From Firmicutes bacterium UBA3553 (GTDB lineage: Bacteria; Bacillota; Clostridia; Tissierellales; Sedimentibacteraceae): 18,844 nucleotides of DNA. Of the stretch, positions 7,504 to 15,018 are shown one piece after another. Where the stretch lies: positions 1 through 18,844 of the forward strand of contig DFOA01000027.1 of NCBI GenBank assembly GCA_002381185.1, in the 5' to 3' direction. The notes below the pieces were generated by a model that worked only from the letters and a program-made list of their open reading frames with translations, searched no databases and was not told the origin of the DNA. The first letter of the stretch is position 1; every line of letters begins with the position of its first letter. A program made the translations under genes and the position numbers.

Positions 7504-8010
7504 ATGAAAAATAAACTATATGTTGCCTATGGCAGCAATCTTAATTTACCGCAGATGGCAGTCAGATGTCCTTCTGCGAAGGTGGTTGGAGCATCTGAAA
7601 TAAAGGATTATGCCCTTGTGTTCAGGGGCGGGAGATATGGAGCTGTTGCAACCATAGAACCTAAAGAGGGCGCATCTGTGCCTGTACTGCTGTGGAAAAT
7701 AACGCCCAGAGATGAAAAAGCCCTTGATATTTACGAAGGTTTTCCCAGACTATATAAAAAGGAAACCATGAATGTAGAAATGGGTGACAAGAACGTTTCA
7801 GCTATGGTTTATGTAATGAATCCGGGACATAGCCCGGGATTACCAATAGCTTCATACTACAATACAATTTGTGAAGGATATAAAACAGCCGGGTTTGACA
7901 CTAAGATTCTGGAGGATGCGTTAGAGTATTCTGAGGAGCTCATGGATATAGAACATGAACCGGAGCAGGAGAACCCTTTCGAAATTGACGGAATGAAGGG
8001 GTGGCAATAG
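7504..8010 (+). CDS. Gamma-glutamylcyclotransferase-like (AIG2/GGCT fold) protein
   Basis: A 168-aa protein of the AIG2/gamma-glutamylcyclotransferase fold, whose members cleave gamma-glutamyl amides by cyclising the glutamyl group to 5-oxoproline. The substrate-binding YGSN motif is at residues 9-12. The likely catalytic glutamate is E78 in LDIYEGFPRLY. Strands such as AMVYVM (about 100-105) fit the fold. The acidic C-terminal tail after about residue 140 is extra. ATG 7504 follows CAAGGAGAACGT, a good ribosome binding site. The gene ends 1 nt before the NlpC/P60 gene and was probably next to the amidoligase gene before the IS110 insertion. Amidoligase plus cyclotransferase pairs are known from comparative genomics. 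The biological substrate is unknown. Confidence 0.85.
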   Translation: MKNKLYVAYGSNLNLPQMAVRCPSAKVVGASEIKDYALVFRGGRYGAVATIEPKEGASVPVLLWKITPRDEKALDIYEGFPRLYKKETMNVEMGDKNVSAMVYVMNPGHSPGLPIASYYNTICEGYKTAGFDTKILEDALEYSEELMDIEHEPEQENPFEIDGMKGWQ

Positions 8011-8011
8011 T

Positions 8012-9115
8012 ATGGCTGGTCCCGCAACCTTAACGGCATTAACAAAGGCAGCCTATTCGCTGTCTGATGAACGTGTAAGAAAGAATTTGGGCTGGATTAT
8101 TGCTGCAATACTGTCGCCCTTTATTTTAATTCTTGTTCTGATTTGCTCCCTGCTATCAGGTACAGCAAGCCATAACAATTCAGCTATGGAGCTGTGCTTT
8201 AACGGAGGCGTGGTTGCGGTCAGTATGCCTGCTGAATACAAAGAATATATAGGTGATATGAGAAACAGCTTTGCGCTTATAGATGAGGCTGTAGCTTCTG
8301 TTAATGCTCAGATGGAAGGTGATAATAGCCTTGATTCTTACAGGGTTAAGTCTATTTTTTATTCTCTGTTTTTCGGCTCGGAGTCTCCGTCACGTATGGA
8401 GCACAAGGAATATGTTGAGTGCTTTGTTACTTATGAGGAACGTACCCACACATGGACGGACGAAGATGGAACCGAGCATAAAGAAAGTTATATTGTAGCT
8501 GTTCCGATTATGTCCCTGCCTGCAATCTATAACAACATCAGTACACTTTTTAATAGAGCCATCACTTACGAGAATCAGGCAAATTCTGATGAAATATACT
8601 ACCGTTCCTTATACGGTGTTGGTGCTCCGGTTGAGTACGATGAAATCGAAATGTGGGATGAGTGGACACCTGAGCAGCATGAAAATTTCCTTTCTGATTT
8701 GCCTTTCAAAGAGATAGGCGATGAGGCTGTTCGCCTTGGACTCTCACGTCTGGGAGATCCATATTCACAAGAGAAACGCGGGCAGGGAAGCTACACCGAT
8801 TGCAGTTACCTTGTGCAATGGACATACAAAAAGTTAGGGATAAATCTGCCCGGGACGGCTGGTGCTCAAGGTAAATATTGCGTGGATAACGGACTCACAA
8901 TTTCAAAGTCAAGCCTTGCTCCCGGAGATTTAGTGTTTTGGAGTCACAATCCTAACAACCGATTTATGAATATAACTCATGTCGGAATATATGCCGGTGA
9001 AGGCAAGGTAGTTGACGCTTCTTACGGGAAAGGGAAGGTTGTATATAGGAATTTATTTGATTCCGATAAGCAGGTGCTCTATGGCAGACCTTATCTGAAG
9101 GTGCATGATAAATAG
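8012..9115 (+). CDS. Membrane-anchored NlpC/P60 peptidoglycan hydrolase of the conjugation system
   Basis: A 367-aa protein with a short cytoplasmic N-terminus, one transmembrane helix (about residues 27-49, IIAAILSPFILILVLICSLL), an extracellular linker domain (about 60-235) and a C-terminal NlpC/P60 domain (about 240-365). The catalytic cysteine is C264 in YTDCSYLVQWTY and the histidine H323 in ITHVGIYAG; PGDLVFW lies between them. Such enzymes usually cleave the D-gamma-glutamyl-diamino acid bond in peptidoglycan stem peptides, and in Gram-positive type IV systems they open the wall for the channel (VirB1-like role). ATG 8012 is preceded by GAAGGGGTGG and lies 1 nt after the previous stop, so translation is coupled. 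All key residues are present. Confidence 0.88.
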   Translation: MAGPATLTALTKAAYSLSDERVRKNLGWIIAAILSPFILILVLICSLLSGTASHNNSAMELCFNGGVVAVSMPAEYKEYIGDMRNSFALIDEAVASVNAQMEGDNSLDSYRVKSIFYSLFFGSESPSRMEHKEYVECFVTYEERTHTWTDEDGTEHKESYIVAVPIMSLPAIYNNISTLFNRAITYENQANSDEIYYRSLYGVGAPVEYDEIEMWDEWTPEQHENFLSDLPFKEIGDEAVRLGLSRLGDPYSQEKRGQGSYTDCSYLVQWTYKKLGINLPGTAGAQGKYCVDNGLTISKSSLAPGDLVFWSHNPNNRFMNITHVGIYAGEGKVVDASYGKGKVVYRNLFDSDKQVLYGRPYLKVHDK

Positions 9116-9312
9116 AAAGAGGGACTTCCTCACCCGGTGTCGCAAAGAATTTGCCCTTTTGTGCGATTTTGTGATGTCGGATGATATGTTTGCACCACTG
9201 AACAAAGTAAATCGATTTTGAGGGCTTTGTAGGAAGCTGTAAGGAAAGGGCTAACTACATCAGAATGCGAAATTTGATGCTATCTATATGTATGAAAAAA
9301 GAGCAGGATAAA

Positions 9313-9338
9313 GCAAGGGGCTGTAAACTGCCCCTTGC
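9313..9338. repeat. 9-bp perfect inverted repeat, oriT candidate stem
   Basis: GCAAGGGGC (9313-9321) pairs with GCCCCTTGC (9330-9338) around an 8-nt loop TGTAAACT. There is no T-run after it, so a terminator is unlikely; relaxase or accessory-protein recognition is more plausible. Confidence 0.6.
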
Positions 9339-9345
9339 GGTTACA

Positions 9346-9366
9346 GCGGACGGCAGTGCCGACCGC
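9346..9366. repeat. Imperfect palindrome next to the first stem
   Basis: GCGG-A-CGGC (9346-9354) and GCCG-A-CCGC (9358-9366) form a GC-rich stem with one A/A mismatch and a 3-nt loop. It is only 7 nt from the first stem and much more GC-rich than its surroundings. Confidence 0.5.
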
Positions 9367-9426
9367 ATTCTACGGAAGATGAAAGGCTTTGGACAAATTG
9401 TCAACACAAGTATTTCATGGACTAAA

Positions 9427-9467
9427 AGGTGCTGTAAACAGGATTTTGAGCTCACAGAGGTGCTGTA
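9427..9467. repeat. Direct repeat AGGTGCTGTA, two copies 31 nt apart
   Basis: Identical 10-mers at 9427-9436 and 9458-9467, about three helical turns apart, could be binding sites for the ribbon-helix-helix accessory protein encoded just downstream. Confidence 0.4.
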
Positions 9468-9545
9468 GTCATCCGAAATCCCATGATTTTGCAGCTTCAC
9501 AGCGTGATGTTATAGGTGATATGCAAAGATAGGAGGGAAAAATAA

Positions 9546-9974
9546 ATGACAAAGGAGAATAATGCTCTTAAGCAACGAATTAATGCGTGGCTTAATCCAA
9601 ATATGATTGCAAGCATGGATGCTCTCATTGCGGAAAATGATATGAAAAATCATTCTGAGTTTATTTCAAAGGCGGTGGATTTCTATATTGGCTATCTGGG
9701 AACAAAGAATGGTACTGCCTTCCTCTCTCAAACTTTATTAGGTTCTATACAAGGAACACTGCAAAAGACAGAAAATAGGGTTGCGAATAATCTGTTTAGG
9801 CTTTCTGTGGAAATCAGCATGATGATGCATCTGCTGGCTACAACGCTGGATGTTACTGATGATGAATTGCTTAGACTTCGCGGTCGATGCGTTGCAGAGG
9901 TAAAACGAACGAGAGGGAAAATCCGTATGGACGATGCGGTTGATTTTCAAAGTAATAAGGATGACGAAGAATAA
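9546..9974 (+). CDS. mobC: MobC-like relaxosome accessory protein
   Basis: A 142-aa protein with an N-terminal ribbon-helix-helix-like part (about residues 10-50, NAWLNPNMIASMDALI...KNHSEFISKAVDFYIGYL) and a helical C-terminal part containing TENRVANNLFRLSVEI, typical of MobC-type accessory proteins. These bind oriT and help the relaxase open and nick DNA. AGGAGG (9531-9536) lies well placed before ATG 9546. Its stop overlaps the relaxase start (TAATG at 9972-9976), so the two proteins are probably made in a coupled way. The RHH part may also autoregulate through the repeats upstream; that is inference. Confidence 0.75.
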   Translation: MTKENNALKQRINAWLNPNMIASMDALIAENDMKNHSEFISKAVDFYIGYLGTKNGTAFLSQTLLGSIQGTLQKTENRVANNLFRLSVEISMMMHLLATTLDVTDDELLRLRGRCVAEVKRTRGKIRMDDAVDFQSNKDDEE

Positions 9975-12739
9975 TGACGCGAATCATTATTAAATGCCCA
10001 TACATCAAGGGCGGTAAAAAGACATCCTCGCATTTAGCTAACCTTGTAAAATATGTTGCATCTCGTGACGGTGTAAAAAAAATGGAGAGCAGTCATAGAT
10101 TCAAGGACTCAACTACAAAGCAAGAAGATTTGATTACGCAGATATTAAATGAGTATCCCGATGCAAAGGATTTATTTGAGTATGCAGATTTTCTTGAAAG
10201 TCCAAACCGTGAGAATGCTTCTGAATTTATTACAATTGCATTGGAACAGATTATTGACACATCTAATGACAGGGAAAAATACCTGGACTACATTGCAAGA
10301 CGTCCCCGTGTAGAAAGGATTGGCAGTCACGGTTTATTTACATCAGGAGATGAGTCGTTAGTTTTATCACAGATTGCCGATGAAGTATCCAAACACTCCG
10401 GAAATGTGTGGACACCGATTATTTCTCTGAGACGTGAGGATGCTTCCCAATTTGGGTTTGACAATGCTTATGCTTGGAAGGCATTGCTTTCTGAGAAGGC
10501 TATTGATATTGCGGAGAACATGAAAATCCATCCGGACAATTTTAAATGGTATGCCGCTTTTCATAACGAATCACATCATCCCCATGTTCATATGATTTGC
10601 TACAGCACAGAGCAAGGAGAGGGATACCTGACAAAACAAGGTATAAGTAAAATGAAGTCTTCAATGGCAAATGAAATATTTCGTCAGGAGCTTATTCCTC
10701 TATATAAAGAGAAGACTCAACGGAGAGATGAACTTAAGGAGCATGCTTCCAAGTCAATCAGAGAACTAATCATACAAATGAAAAGCGGTGTTTTGCATAA
10801 TGAACGCATGGAGCAGTTACTAACACACCTTGCAGGGCGTCTTCAAAATACAAAGGGTAAAAGGCAGTATGGCTACCTTAAGACAGAATTAAAAAATGTG
10901 GTGGATGAGATTGCAGATGAACTTGCCAAGGACAGTCGTGTCTCAGAAGCCTATAAATTGTGGTTGGAAGTCAGAGTAAGTATTGAATCTATCTATACAG
11001 AAATTCAATCCATGCCTCCGAAGCTTTCGCAATGTGAAGATTTCAAATCAATACGCAACATGATTATTAATGAAGCACTATTGATTGGAACCATGACATT
11101 TGAAGAACCACTATATTTGGATGCATCTCTTCCTGAAGAAGATAATATGAATGTTTTATTCCATGACATTACGGATGAAGAAAATCAGCAAGATTTATAT
11201 GTAGTTGAAGAATTCTCCTCAAATAGTGAAATCTTCGTCAAGAAAAAGCCATACAACTTATGGTGGACAGAGAACTATAAGCTGGCAAAACAATATTTAT
11301 ACGGTGATGAGGATGCTGGAATTTTGCAGGACTTTGAAAAAGCTCGTGAACTATTCTTTGTGGAAGCAGAGTCAGAAAATCCTCTTTCCTTGTATGAGCT
11401 TGGTAGAATGTATGCAGATGGCATTGGCTGTGAAGCAGATGCCGTAGAAGCGTACCGCTGGTATGAAAAAGCCCTTGCTGTTTTCCTTGCTGCTGAAGAA
11501 GAAAAACCTTGGAAGTATACGGAATATCGTATTGGAAAAATGTATTTGACAGGCCTTGGTACTGAACAGGACTATATGTGTGCGGCAGACTGGCTTACCA
11601 TATCTGCAAATGAGGATTACAAGTACGCCAAATATTCTCTTGGTAGTCTGTACTATCGTGGGAAGGGTGTGGAGCAGAATTATAAAACTGCATTTGATCT
11701 CTACACCAATTCAGCCAATCAAGGCTTTCCTTACGCCAGCTTTGAGCTTGGAAAAATGCTTAAGGACGGTGTCGGTTGCGTAAAAAGTCAGCAGGATTCA
11801 GATCGCAGATTTGAAGAAGCCTTTCGTGGATTTATGAAATTGGAGGAAAAGGGACATGATGATAAGCTTCAGTACCGTTTGGGCTGGATGCTTCTAAATA
11901 GCGTAGGAACAGAAAAGGATGAAGTCAGAGCGAAAGAATATTTTGGAAAATCGGCATCCGTTGGAAACCCTTTTGCCTGTTATCAGCTTGCAAAGCTTAT
12001 TCTTTCTGATGAAAAATCACAGCCTCAGGAAGTAGAGAAAGCAATTGAGTATCTTAAAAAGGCGGTAGAAGCGGAAAACCCCTATGCTGCATATTTTCTT
12101 GGCAAGCTTTATGAGAAAGGTCAGTATATTATTAAGAATACACCAGAGGCAGTAAGGCTCTATACAATGTCTGCAGGACAAGACAATGACTTTGCTGCGT
12201 ATCGTCTGGGCAAGCTGTACCTTGGTGGTGAAGGTGTTTTGAAGGATATTGATTCTGCTGTTCACTGGCTTACCTTTGCAGGAGACAGGAAAAATCAATA
12301 TGCTGAATATGCCCTCGGTGTTCTCTACCTCATAGGAGAGGATGTTCCGAGGGATATCCCGAAAGCATTGGAATATCTGAAGCGGTCTGCCGGTCAAGGA
12401 AACCAGTATGCACAATACCGAGTAGGTAAAATTTATCTTATGGGAAAGGAAGTCCCAAAAGATAAGGATGCTGCTATACGATGGCTTACTCTATCAGCGG
12501 CACAGGGTAATATTTATGCTCAGTTTTTTCTCGACCATATGGATGATTTCAAAGATCCCTCTGTTATGCTGGCGGGAACACGTCTTTTGCATCATCTGAG
12601 TCGAATTTTTTCAGACAACACTCCACAGCTGAAATCATCAGGTCAGGGTACCGATCGTAAACTTCTTAGAAAGATACGTCAGAAAAAGCAAGCCCAGGGG
12701 CATGCCAGAGATGATCACGAGCAGAATATGTCATTATAA
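9974..12739 (+). CDS. MobP-type relaxase with a C-terminal Sel1-repeat array
   Basis: A 921-aa relaxase expected to cut one strand at oriT through a tyrosine and lead it into the recipient. The three-histidine motif is clear in NESHHPHVHMICY (H201, H202, H204, H206). The N-terminal MTRIIIKCPYIKGG and YIARRPRVERIGSHGLF (about 95-111) fit the MobP3-like group; candidate nucleophile tyrosines lie among Y9, Y27 and Y94. A helical linker (about 235-430) follows. Residues about 469-856 hold roughly ten Sel1-like repeats of about 36 residues with the pattern YxLGxLYxxGxGVxxD..A..WxxxAAxxGN; the fourth and fifth are longer and more diverged. A basic tail (RKLLRKIRQKKQAQ) ends the protein. Sel1 repeats usually mediate protein contacts, so this tail may dock with the coupling protein or another relaxosome part. 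Confidence 0.85.
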   Translation: MTRIIIKCPYIKGGKKTSSHLANLVKYVASRDGVKKMESSHRFKDSTTKQEDLITQILNEYPDAKDLFEYADFLESPNRENASEFITIALEQIIDTSNDREKYLDYIARRPRVERIGSHGLFTSGDESLVLSQIADEVSKHSGNVWTPIISLRREDASQFGFDNAYAWKALLSEKAIDIAENMKIHPDNFKWYAAFHNESHHPHVHMICYSTEQGEGYLTKQGISKMKSSMANEIFRQELIPLYKEKTQRRDELKEHASKSIRELIIQMKSGVLHNERMEQLLTHLAGRLQNTKGKRQYGYLKTELKNVVDEIADELAKDSRVSEAYKLWLEVRVSIESIYTEIQSMPPKLSQCEDFKSIRNMIINEALLIGTMTFEEPLYLDASLPEEDNMNVLFHDITDEENQQDLYVVEEFSSNSEIFVKKKPYNLWWTENYKLAKQYLYGDEDAGILQDFEKARELFFVEAESENPLSLYELGRMYADGIGCEADAVEAYRWYEKALAVFLAAEEEKPWKYTEYRIGKMYLTGLGTEQDYMCAADWLTISANEDYKYAKYSLGSLYYRGKGVEQNYKTAFDLYTNSANQGFPYASFELGKMLKDGVGCVKSQQDSDRRFEEAFRGFMKLEEKGHDDKLQYRLGWMLLNSVGTEKDEVRAKEYFGKSASVGNPFACYQLAKLILSDEKSQPQEVEKAIEYLKKAVEAENPYAAYFLGKLYEKGQYIIKNTPEAVRLYTMSAGQDNDFAAYRLGKLYLGGEGVLKDIDSAVHWLTFAGDRKNQYAEYALGVLYLIGEDVPRDIPKALEYLKRSAGQGNQYAQYRVGKIYLMGKEVPKDKDAAIRWLTLSAAQGNIYAQFFLDHMDDFKDPSVMLAGTRLLHHLSRIFSDNTPQLKSSGQGTDRKLLRKIRQKKQAQGHARDDHEQNMSL

Positions 12740-12798
12740 AAATCTGATCCGCGTGCAAAATCAAAGATTGTGTACGTGTATCCCAGAACCTTGTAATT

Positions 12799-12810
12799 TC
12801 GTTATAACGA
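12799..12810. promoter_or_regulatory. 12-bp perfect palindrome upstream of the leader ORF
   Basis: TCGTTATAACGA is fully self-complementary and lies 2 nt before the ribosome binding site of the leader ORF. It could be an operator for a dimeric regulator. A weak promoter-like pair (TTGTGT at 12768, TGTAAT at 12792, 18-nt gap) sits just upstream. Confidence 0.4.
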
Positions 12811-12823
12811 TTGGAGGATAACT

Positions 12824-12943
12824 ATGAAAAAGCAGAAAAATAAGATTAAGAAGATGCCTATCAAGAAAAAGATGTTCCATAACTATTGCCGTCCCATAAA
12901 AAGGACGGCTTTTTTTAATAGAATTGGTAGTCGTCACAAATAG
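12824..12943 (+). CDS. Small basic leader ORF, 39 aa, containing a terminator
   Basis: ATG 12824 follows a strong ribosome binding site, TTGGAGGATAACT. The peptide begins MKKQKNKIKKMPIKKK and is rich in lysine. No family is recognised. The coding sequence runs through a perfect intrinsic terminator (12888-12916), and its TAG (12941-12943) overlaps the first base pairs of the ribosome binding site of the primase-like gene. Two readings are possible: a small basic DNA-binding peptide of the element, or a leader whose translation opens the hairpin and couples expression to the next gene. Confidence 0.5.
   Translation: MKKQKNKIKKMPIKKKMFHNYCRPIKRTAFFNRIGSRHK
12888..12916 (+). terminator. Strong intrinsic terminator inside the leader ORF
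   Basis: GCCGTCC (12888-12894) pairs perfectly with GGACGGC (12903-12909) around an 8-nt loop, followed by seven T (12910-12916). It would end the relaxase transcript about 150 nt after that gene and shield or attenuate the primase-like gene. Confidence 0.8.
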
Positions 12944-12954
12944 GAGGTGTGATT

Positions 12955-13899
12955 ATGAGCGTATATATACACTTTACGGATGAACAGAAATACCGTGCCA
13001 ACAATGTGGACCTTGTAGACTTTTTGGAACAGAGAGGTGAAAAGCTGATTCCCAGCGGTTGTGACAAGAGATTGGAGTCTGACCGTAGTATCACTGTAAG
13101 AGGAAACGAATGGTATGACCATTCATCGGAGAACGGAGGGCACGCAATTGATTTCGTTCGGAACTTTTACGGACTAAGCTTCCCCGAAGCGGTAACTATG
13201 TTGCTGGGTGGTGAACAGGGAGAAATATACAGACCGGCTTCACAAAAGAAGCAGGAGCAAAAAAAACCATTTGCTCTTCCGAGTCCTCACAGCAATATGC
13301 GTCGCGTATATGCCTATTTAGTGAAAACTAGGCATATAGACCGTGAAGTTGTTAATTATTTTGCCAGAGAGAAGCTTTTGTATGAGAGCTGCGAAAAATC
13401 CAAGGACGGTACGAAAGAATATCACAATGCAATATTTGTAGGATATGATGAAAATTGTGTTCCACGTCATGCCCACAAGCGTGGACTATACACTATTGGA
13501 AAAGGATTCAAAGGAAATGTGGATAATTGTAATCCAGAATATAGTTTTCATTGCGTCGGAAAAGGTAATAAGCTCTATGTCTTTGAAGCTCCTATCGATA
13601 TGCTGTCTTATATCACTCTTCATCCGCAGGATTGGAAGAACTACAGTTATGTTGCTCTCTGTGGTGTGGGAAGCCAGGCGATGCTGTGGATGCTGGAGCA
13701 ATATCCACAGCTACAATTCATTTCATTATGTTTGGATAATGATGAAGCTGGGCACAAAGCTGGTGTTAGGTTGAAAAATCTGCTTTTAGAAAAAGGGTAT
13801 TTATTTGAACGACTTATTTCGCAGGGTAAAGATTGGAATGATGATTTGGTGGCTAAGGTGCAGCAAAAGCAGCATGGAGTTGGAATGAGAATGGCATAA
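12955..13899 (+). CDS. TOPRIM primase-like protein (DUF3991-type N-terminus)
   Basis: About 314 aa. The N-terminal part (about 10-85, containing GNEWYDHSSENGGHAIDFV) matches the zinc-finger-like region of DnaG-type primases, but the usual CHC2 cysteines are not present. The TOPRIM domain has E211 in LYVFEAPIDML and D261-N-D263 in CLDNDEAGHKAG, the acidic metal-binding residues. Such proteins probably help DNA synthesis after transfer, or replication of the excised element. A GTG at 12949 is in frame, but AGGAGG (12942-12947) is 7 nt from ATG 12955 and only 1 nt from the GTG, so ATG 12955 is chosen. The upstream terminator and leader ORF suggest attenuation or coupled control. Confidence 0.8.
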   Translation: MSVYIHFTDEQKYRANNVDLVDFLEQRGEKLIPSGCDKRLESDRSITVRGNEWYDHSSENGGHAIDFVRNFYGLSFPEAVTMLLGGEQGEIYRPASQKKQEQKKPFALPSPHSNMRRVYAYLVKTRHIDREVVNYFAREKLLYESCEKSKDGTKEYHNAIFVGYDENCVPRHAHKRGLYTIGKGFKGNVDNCNPEYSFHCVGKGNKLYVFEAPIDMLSYITLHPQDWKNYSYVALCGVGSQAMLWMLEQYPQLQFISLCLDNDEAGHKAGVRLKNLLLEKGYLFERLISQGKDWNDDLVAKVQQKQHGVGMRMA

Positions 13900-13926
13900 A
13901 AAACTGAAGCTACGCCATCCTTTTTT
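13891..13926 (+). terminator. Intrinsic terminator at the end of the primase-like gene
   Basis: ATGGCATA (13891-13898) pairs with TACGCCAT (13911-13918) with one mismatch, followed by CC and six T. The stem includes the stop codon. An A-run in the loop means it can also act for the convergent minus-strand AbiH gene. Confidence 0.6.
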
Positions 13927-13953
13927 ATGAAACAATATATTTTATTTTAAATA

Positions 13954-14922
13954 CTATGATTTAAATGTTGTGATATTGCCTGCAAATCCACATTGACGAA
14001 GAATATGCTCAAATTTGGTTGCACCTTTATTTCTCCAGTCATGGAGGTTCCAGGTAATGTTAGTAGTATCAAGGATATTACAAATTTCTTTTATATAACA
14101 AAGGTCGACCTCGGAAAATGAAAATCCCCATGAGTATATATTATCAATATTATGGGAATTCAAATTTGAAAAAAATGGTGTTTGCTTAAGAATTTGTTTT
14201 GTTGGTTTCTTAAGTGAGTTGTGAATATCATAGATTCCATCCATTCCATAATCATAATCTGATTCATAGTTATTTTCAAAATCATATTCATCATATGAGT
14301 ACGCAGAAGAGGGAAATTTCTTAACACCATGTCCTATAATAATGTTTTTATTTTGAGTGCCGTGTATATGGCAGATTTGTTCAGGTGGTATACTATAAAT
14401 ATCTTCAAGAGTTTTTGTATAATTAAATGTCAGGAAAATACTTGAGTTTTTGAGTGAATTTGTTAAAAAACTATTGCATGAGATGTTTTCTGGGTATGAA
14501 ATTGTATTTATCCATCGTGAAAAAAGATCTGAGAATGCACGCGAATTCAAACTTAATGTAGATGTAAAGTCCTCTCTTGCATATGCTGTTTTCAAGAAAT
14601 CGGTATCACCATCTTTGTCTGTAATATCTTCAATATCATCAAAAAATGATTCCCAATCTATGTTGCCAAGAGCTTCTTCAAAGTTTTCCCAATTACCTCC
14701 CGCAGTCTCATTAATGCAATAAACTAAAAAAGAAGCTAAATCTTCGTCAGCGATATACATATCGCCTTTTGGCATATTGGTAGCATAAGAAACCATGAAG
14801 TTATCAGTATTTATAGAGTCGGGATACATTTCAATGAGCCAATTTTTGAAATCAATATATGAAGTGGGCATATCATGACTGCGGTCAAAACCATTTCCTA
14901 TTATAAAAAGATTATTTTTCAA
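13954..14922 (-). CDS. abiH: AbiH-family abortive-infection protein (phage-defence cargo)
   Basis: A 322-aa protein with motifs I recognise from the AbiH family: N-terminal LFIIGNGFDRSHDMPTSY (about 5-22), a central FLTFNYTKTLEDIY (about 163-176), HIHGTQNKNIIIGHG (about 185-199), and YSWGFSFSEVDLCYI near the C-terminus. AbiH proteins make infected cells stop phage propagation; the biochemical activity is not settled. The start is a TTG at 14922-14920 with AGGAGG 7 nt upstream on the minus strand. It is the only cargo gene reading against the transfer genes, sits between the primase-like and coupling-protein genes, and looks AT-richer than its neighbours, as expected for a separately acquired defence gene. 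Confidence 0.8.
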   Translation of the reverse strand: MKNNLFIIGNGFDRSHDMPTSYIDFKNWLIEMYPDSINTDNFMVSYATNMPKGDMYIADEDLASFLVYCINETAGGNWENFEEALGNIDWESFFDDIEDITDKDGDTDFLKTAYAREDFTSTLSLNSRAFSDLFSRWINTISYPENISCNSFLTNSLKNSSIFLTFNYTKTLEDIYSIPPEQICHIHGTQNKNIIIGHGVKKFPSSAYSYDEYDFENNYESDYDYGMDGIYDIHNSLKKPTKQILKQTPFFSNLNSHNIDNIYSWGFSFSEVDLCYIKEICNILDTTNITWNLHDWRNKGATKFEHILRQCGFAGNITTFKS

Positions 14923-15018
14923 AGTATATCCTCCTATGTATTATAGTTATATCGCTTGTTATGATGATGATATATATTTTATTTTATCATTAACTATTTT
15001 GAAAAGAAAGGAGTTTTC

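Larger units (their letters stand above)
9116..9545. other. Gene-free region with paired hairpins and direct repeats: candidate oriT
   Basis: These 430 nt lie directly upstream of the MobC-like and relaxase genes, the usual position of a transfer origin. They contain a perfect 9-bp inverted repeat (9313-9338), an adjacent imperfect palindrome (9346-9366), a 10-nt direct repeat AGGTGCTGTA (9427-9436, 9458-9467), and GCTGTAAAC at 9320-9328 and 9431-9439. Read on the minus strand, 9439-9448 gives AAAATCCTGT, which loosely resembles ATCCTG nick sites of MOBP systems. The nic site itself is a guess. A 67-codon ORF (9265-9468) crosses these structures but has no good ribosome binding site. Confidence 0.55.

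Noticed and set aside
9141..9165. Weak hairpin after the NlpC/P60 gene as a terminator
   Set aside because: CGCAAA and TTTGTGCG pair only with a bulge and the following T-run is short; too weak to call.
9265..9468. 67-codon plus-strand ORF upstream of mobC
   Set aside because: It runs through the hairpins and repeats of the putative oriT, has no convincing ribosome binding site and no recognisable domain. It is kept only as a note inside the oriT entry.
12017..12415. 132-codon minus-strand ORF within the relaxase repeats
   Set aside because: It lies fully within the Sel1-repeat coding region, shows no family motif, and is explained by codon bias of the repeats on the other strand.
11378..12540. 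Tandem repeat or CRISPR-like array
   Set aside because: The periodicity is at protein level (Sel1 repeats of about 36 residues); there are no conserved DNA repeats with unique spacers. No CRISPR array was seen elsewhere.
14940..14945. TATAAT on the minus strand upstream of abiH
   Set aside because: A start site 7 nt downstream would fall within the AGGAGG ribosome binding site and there is no good -35, so it is not called as the promoter.
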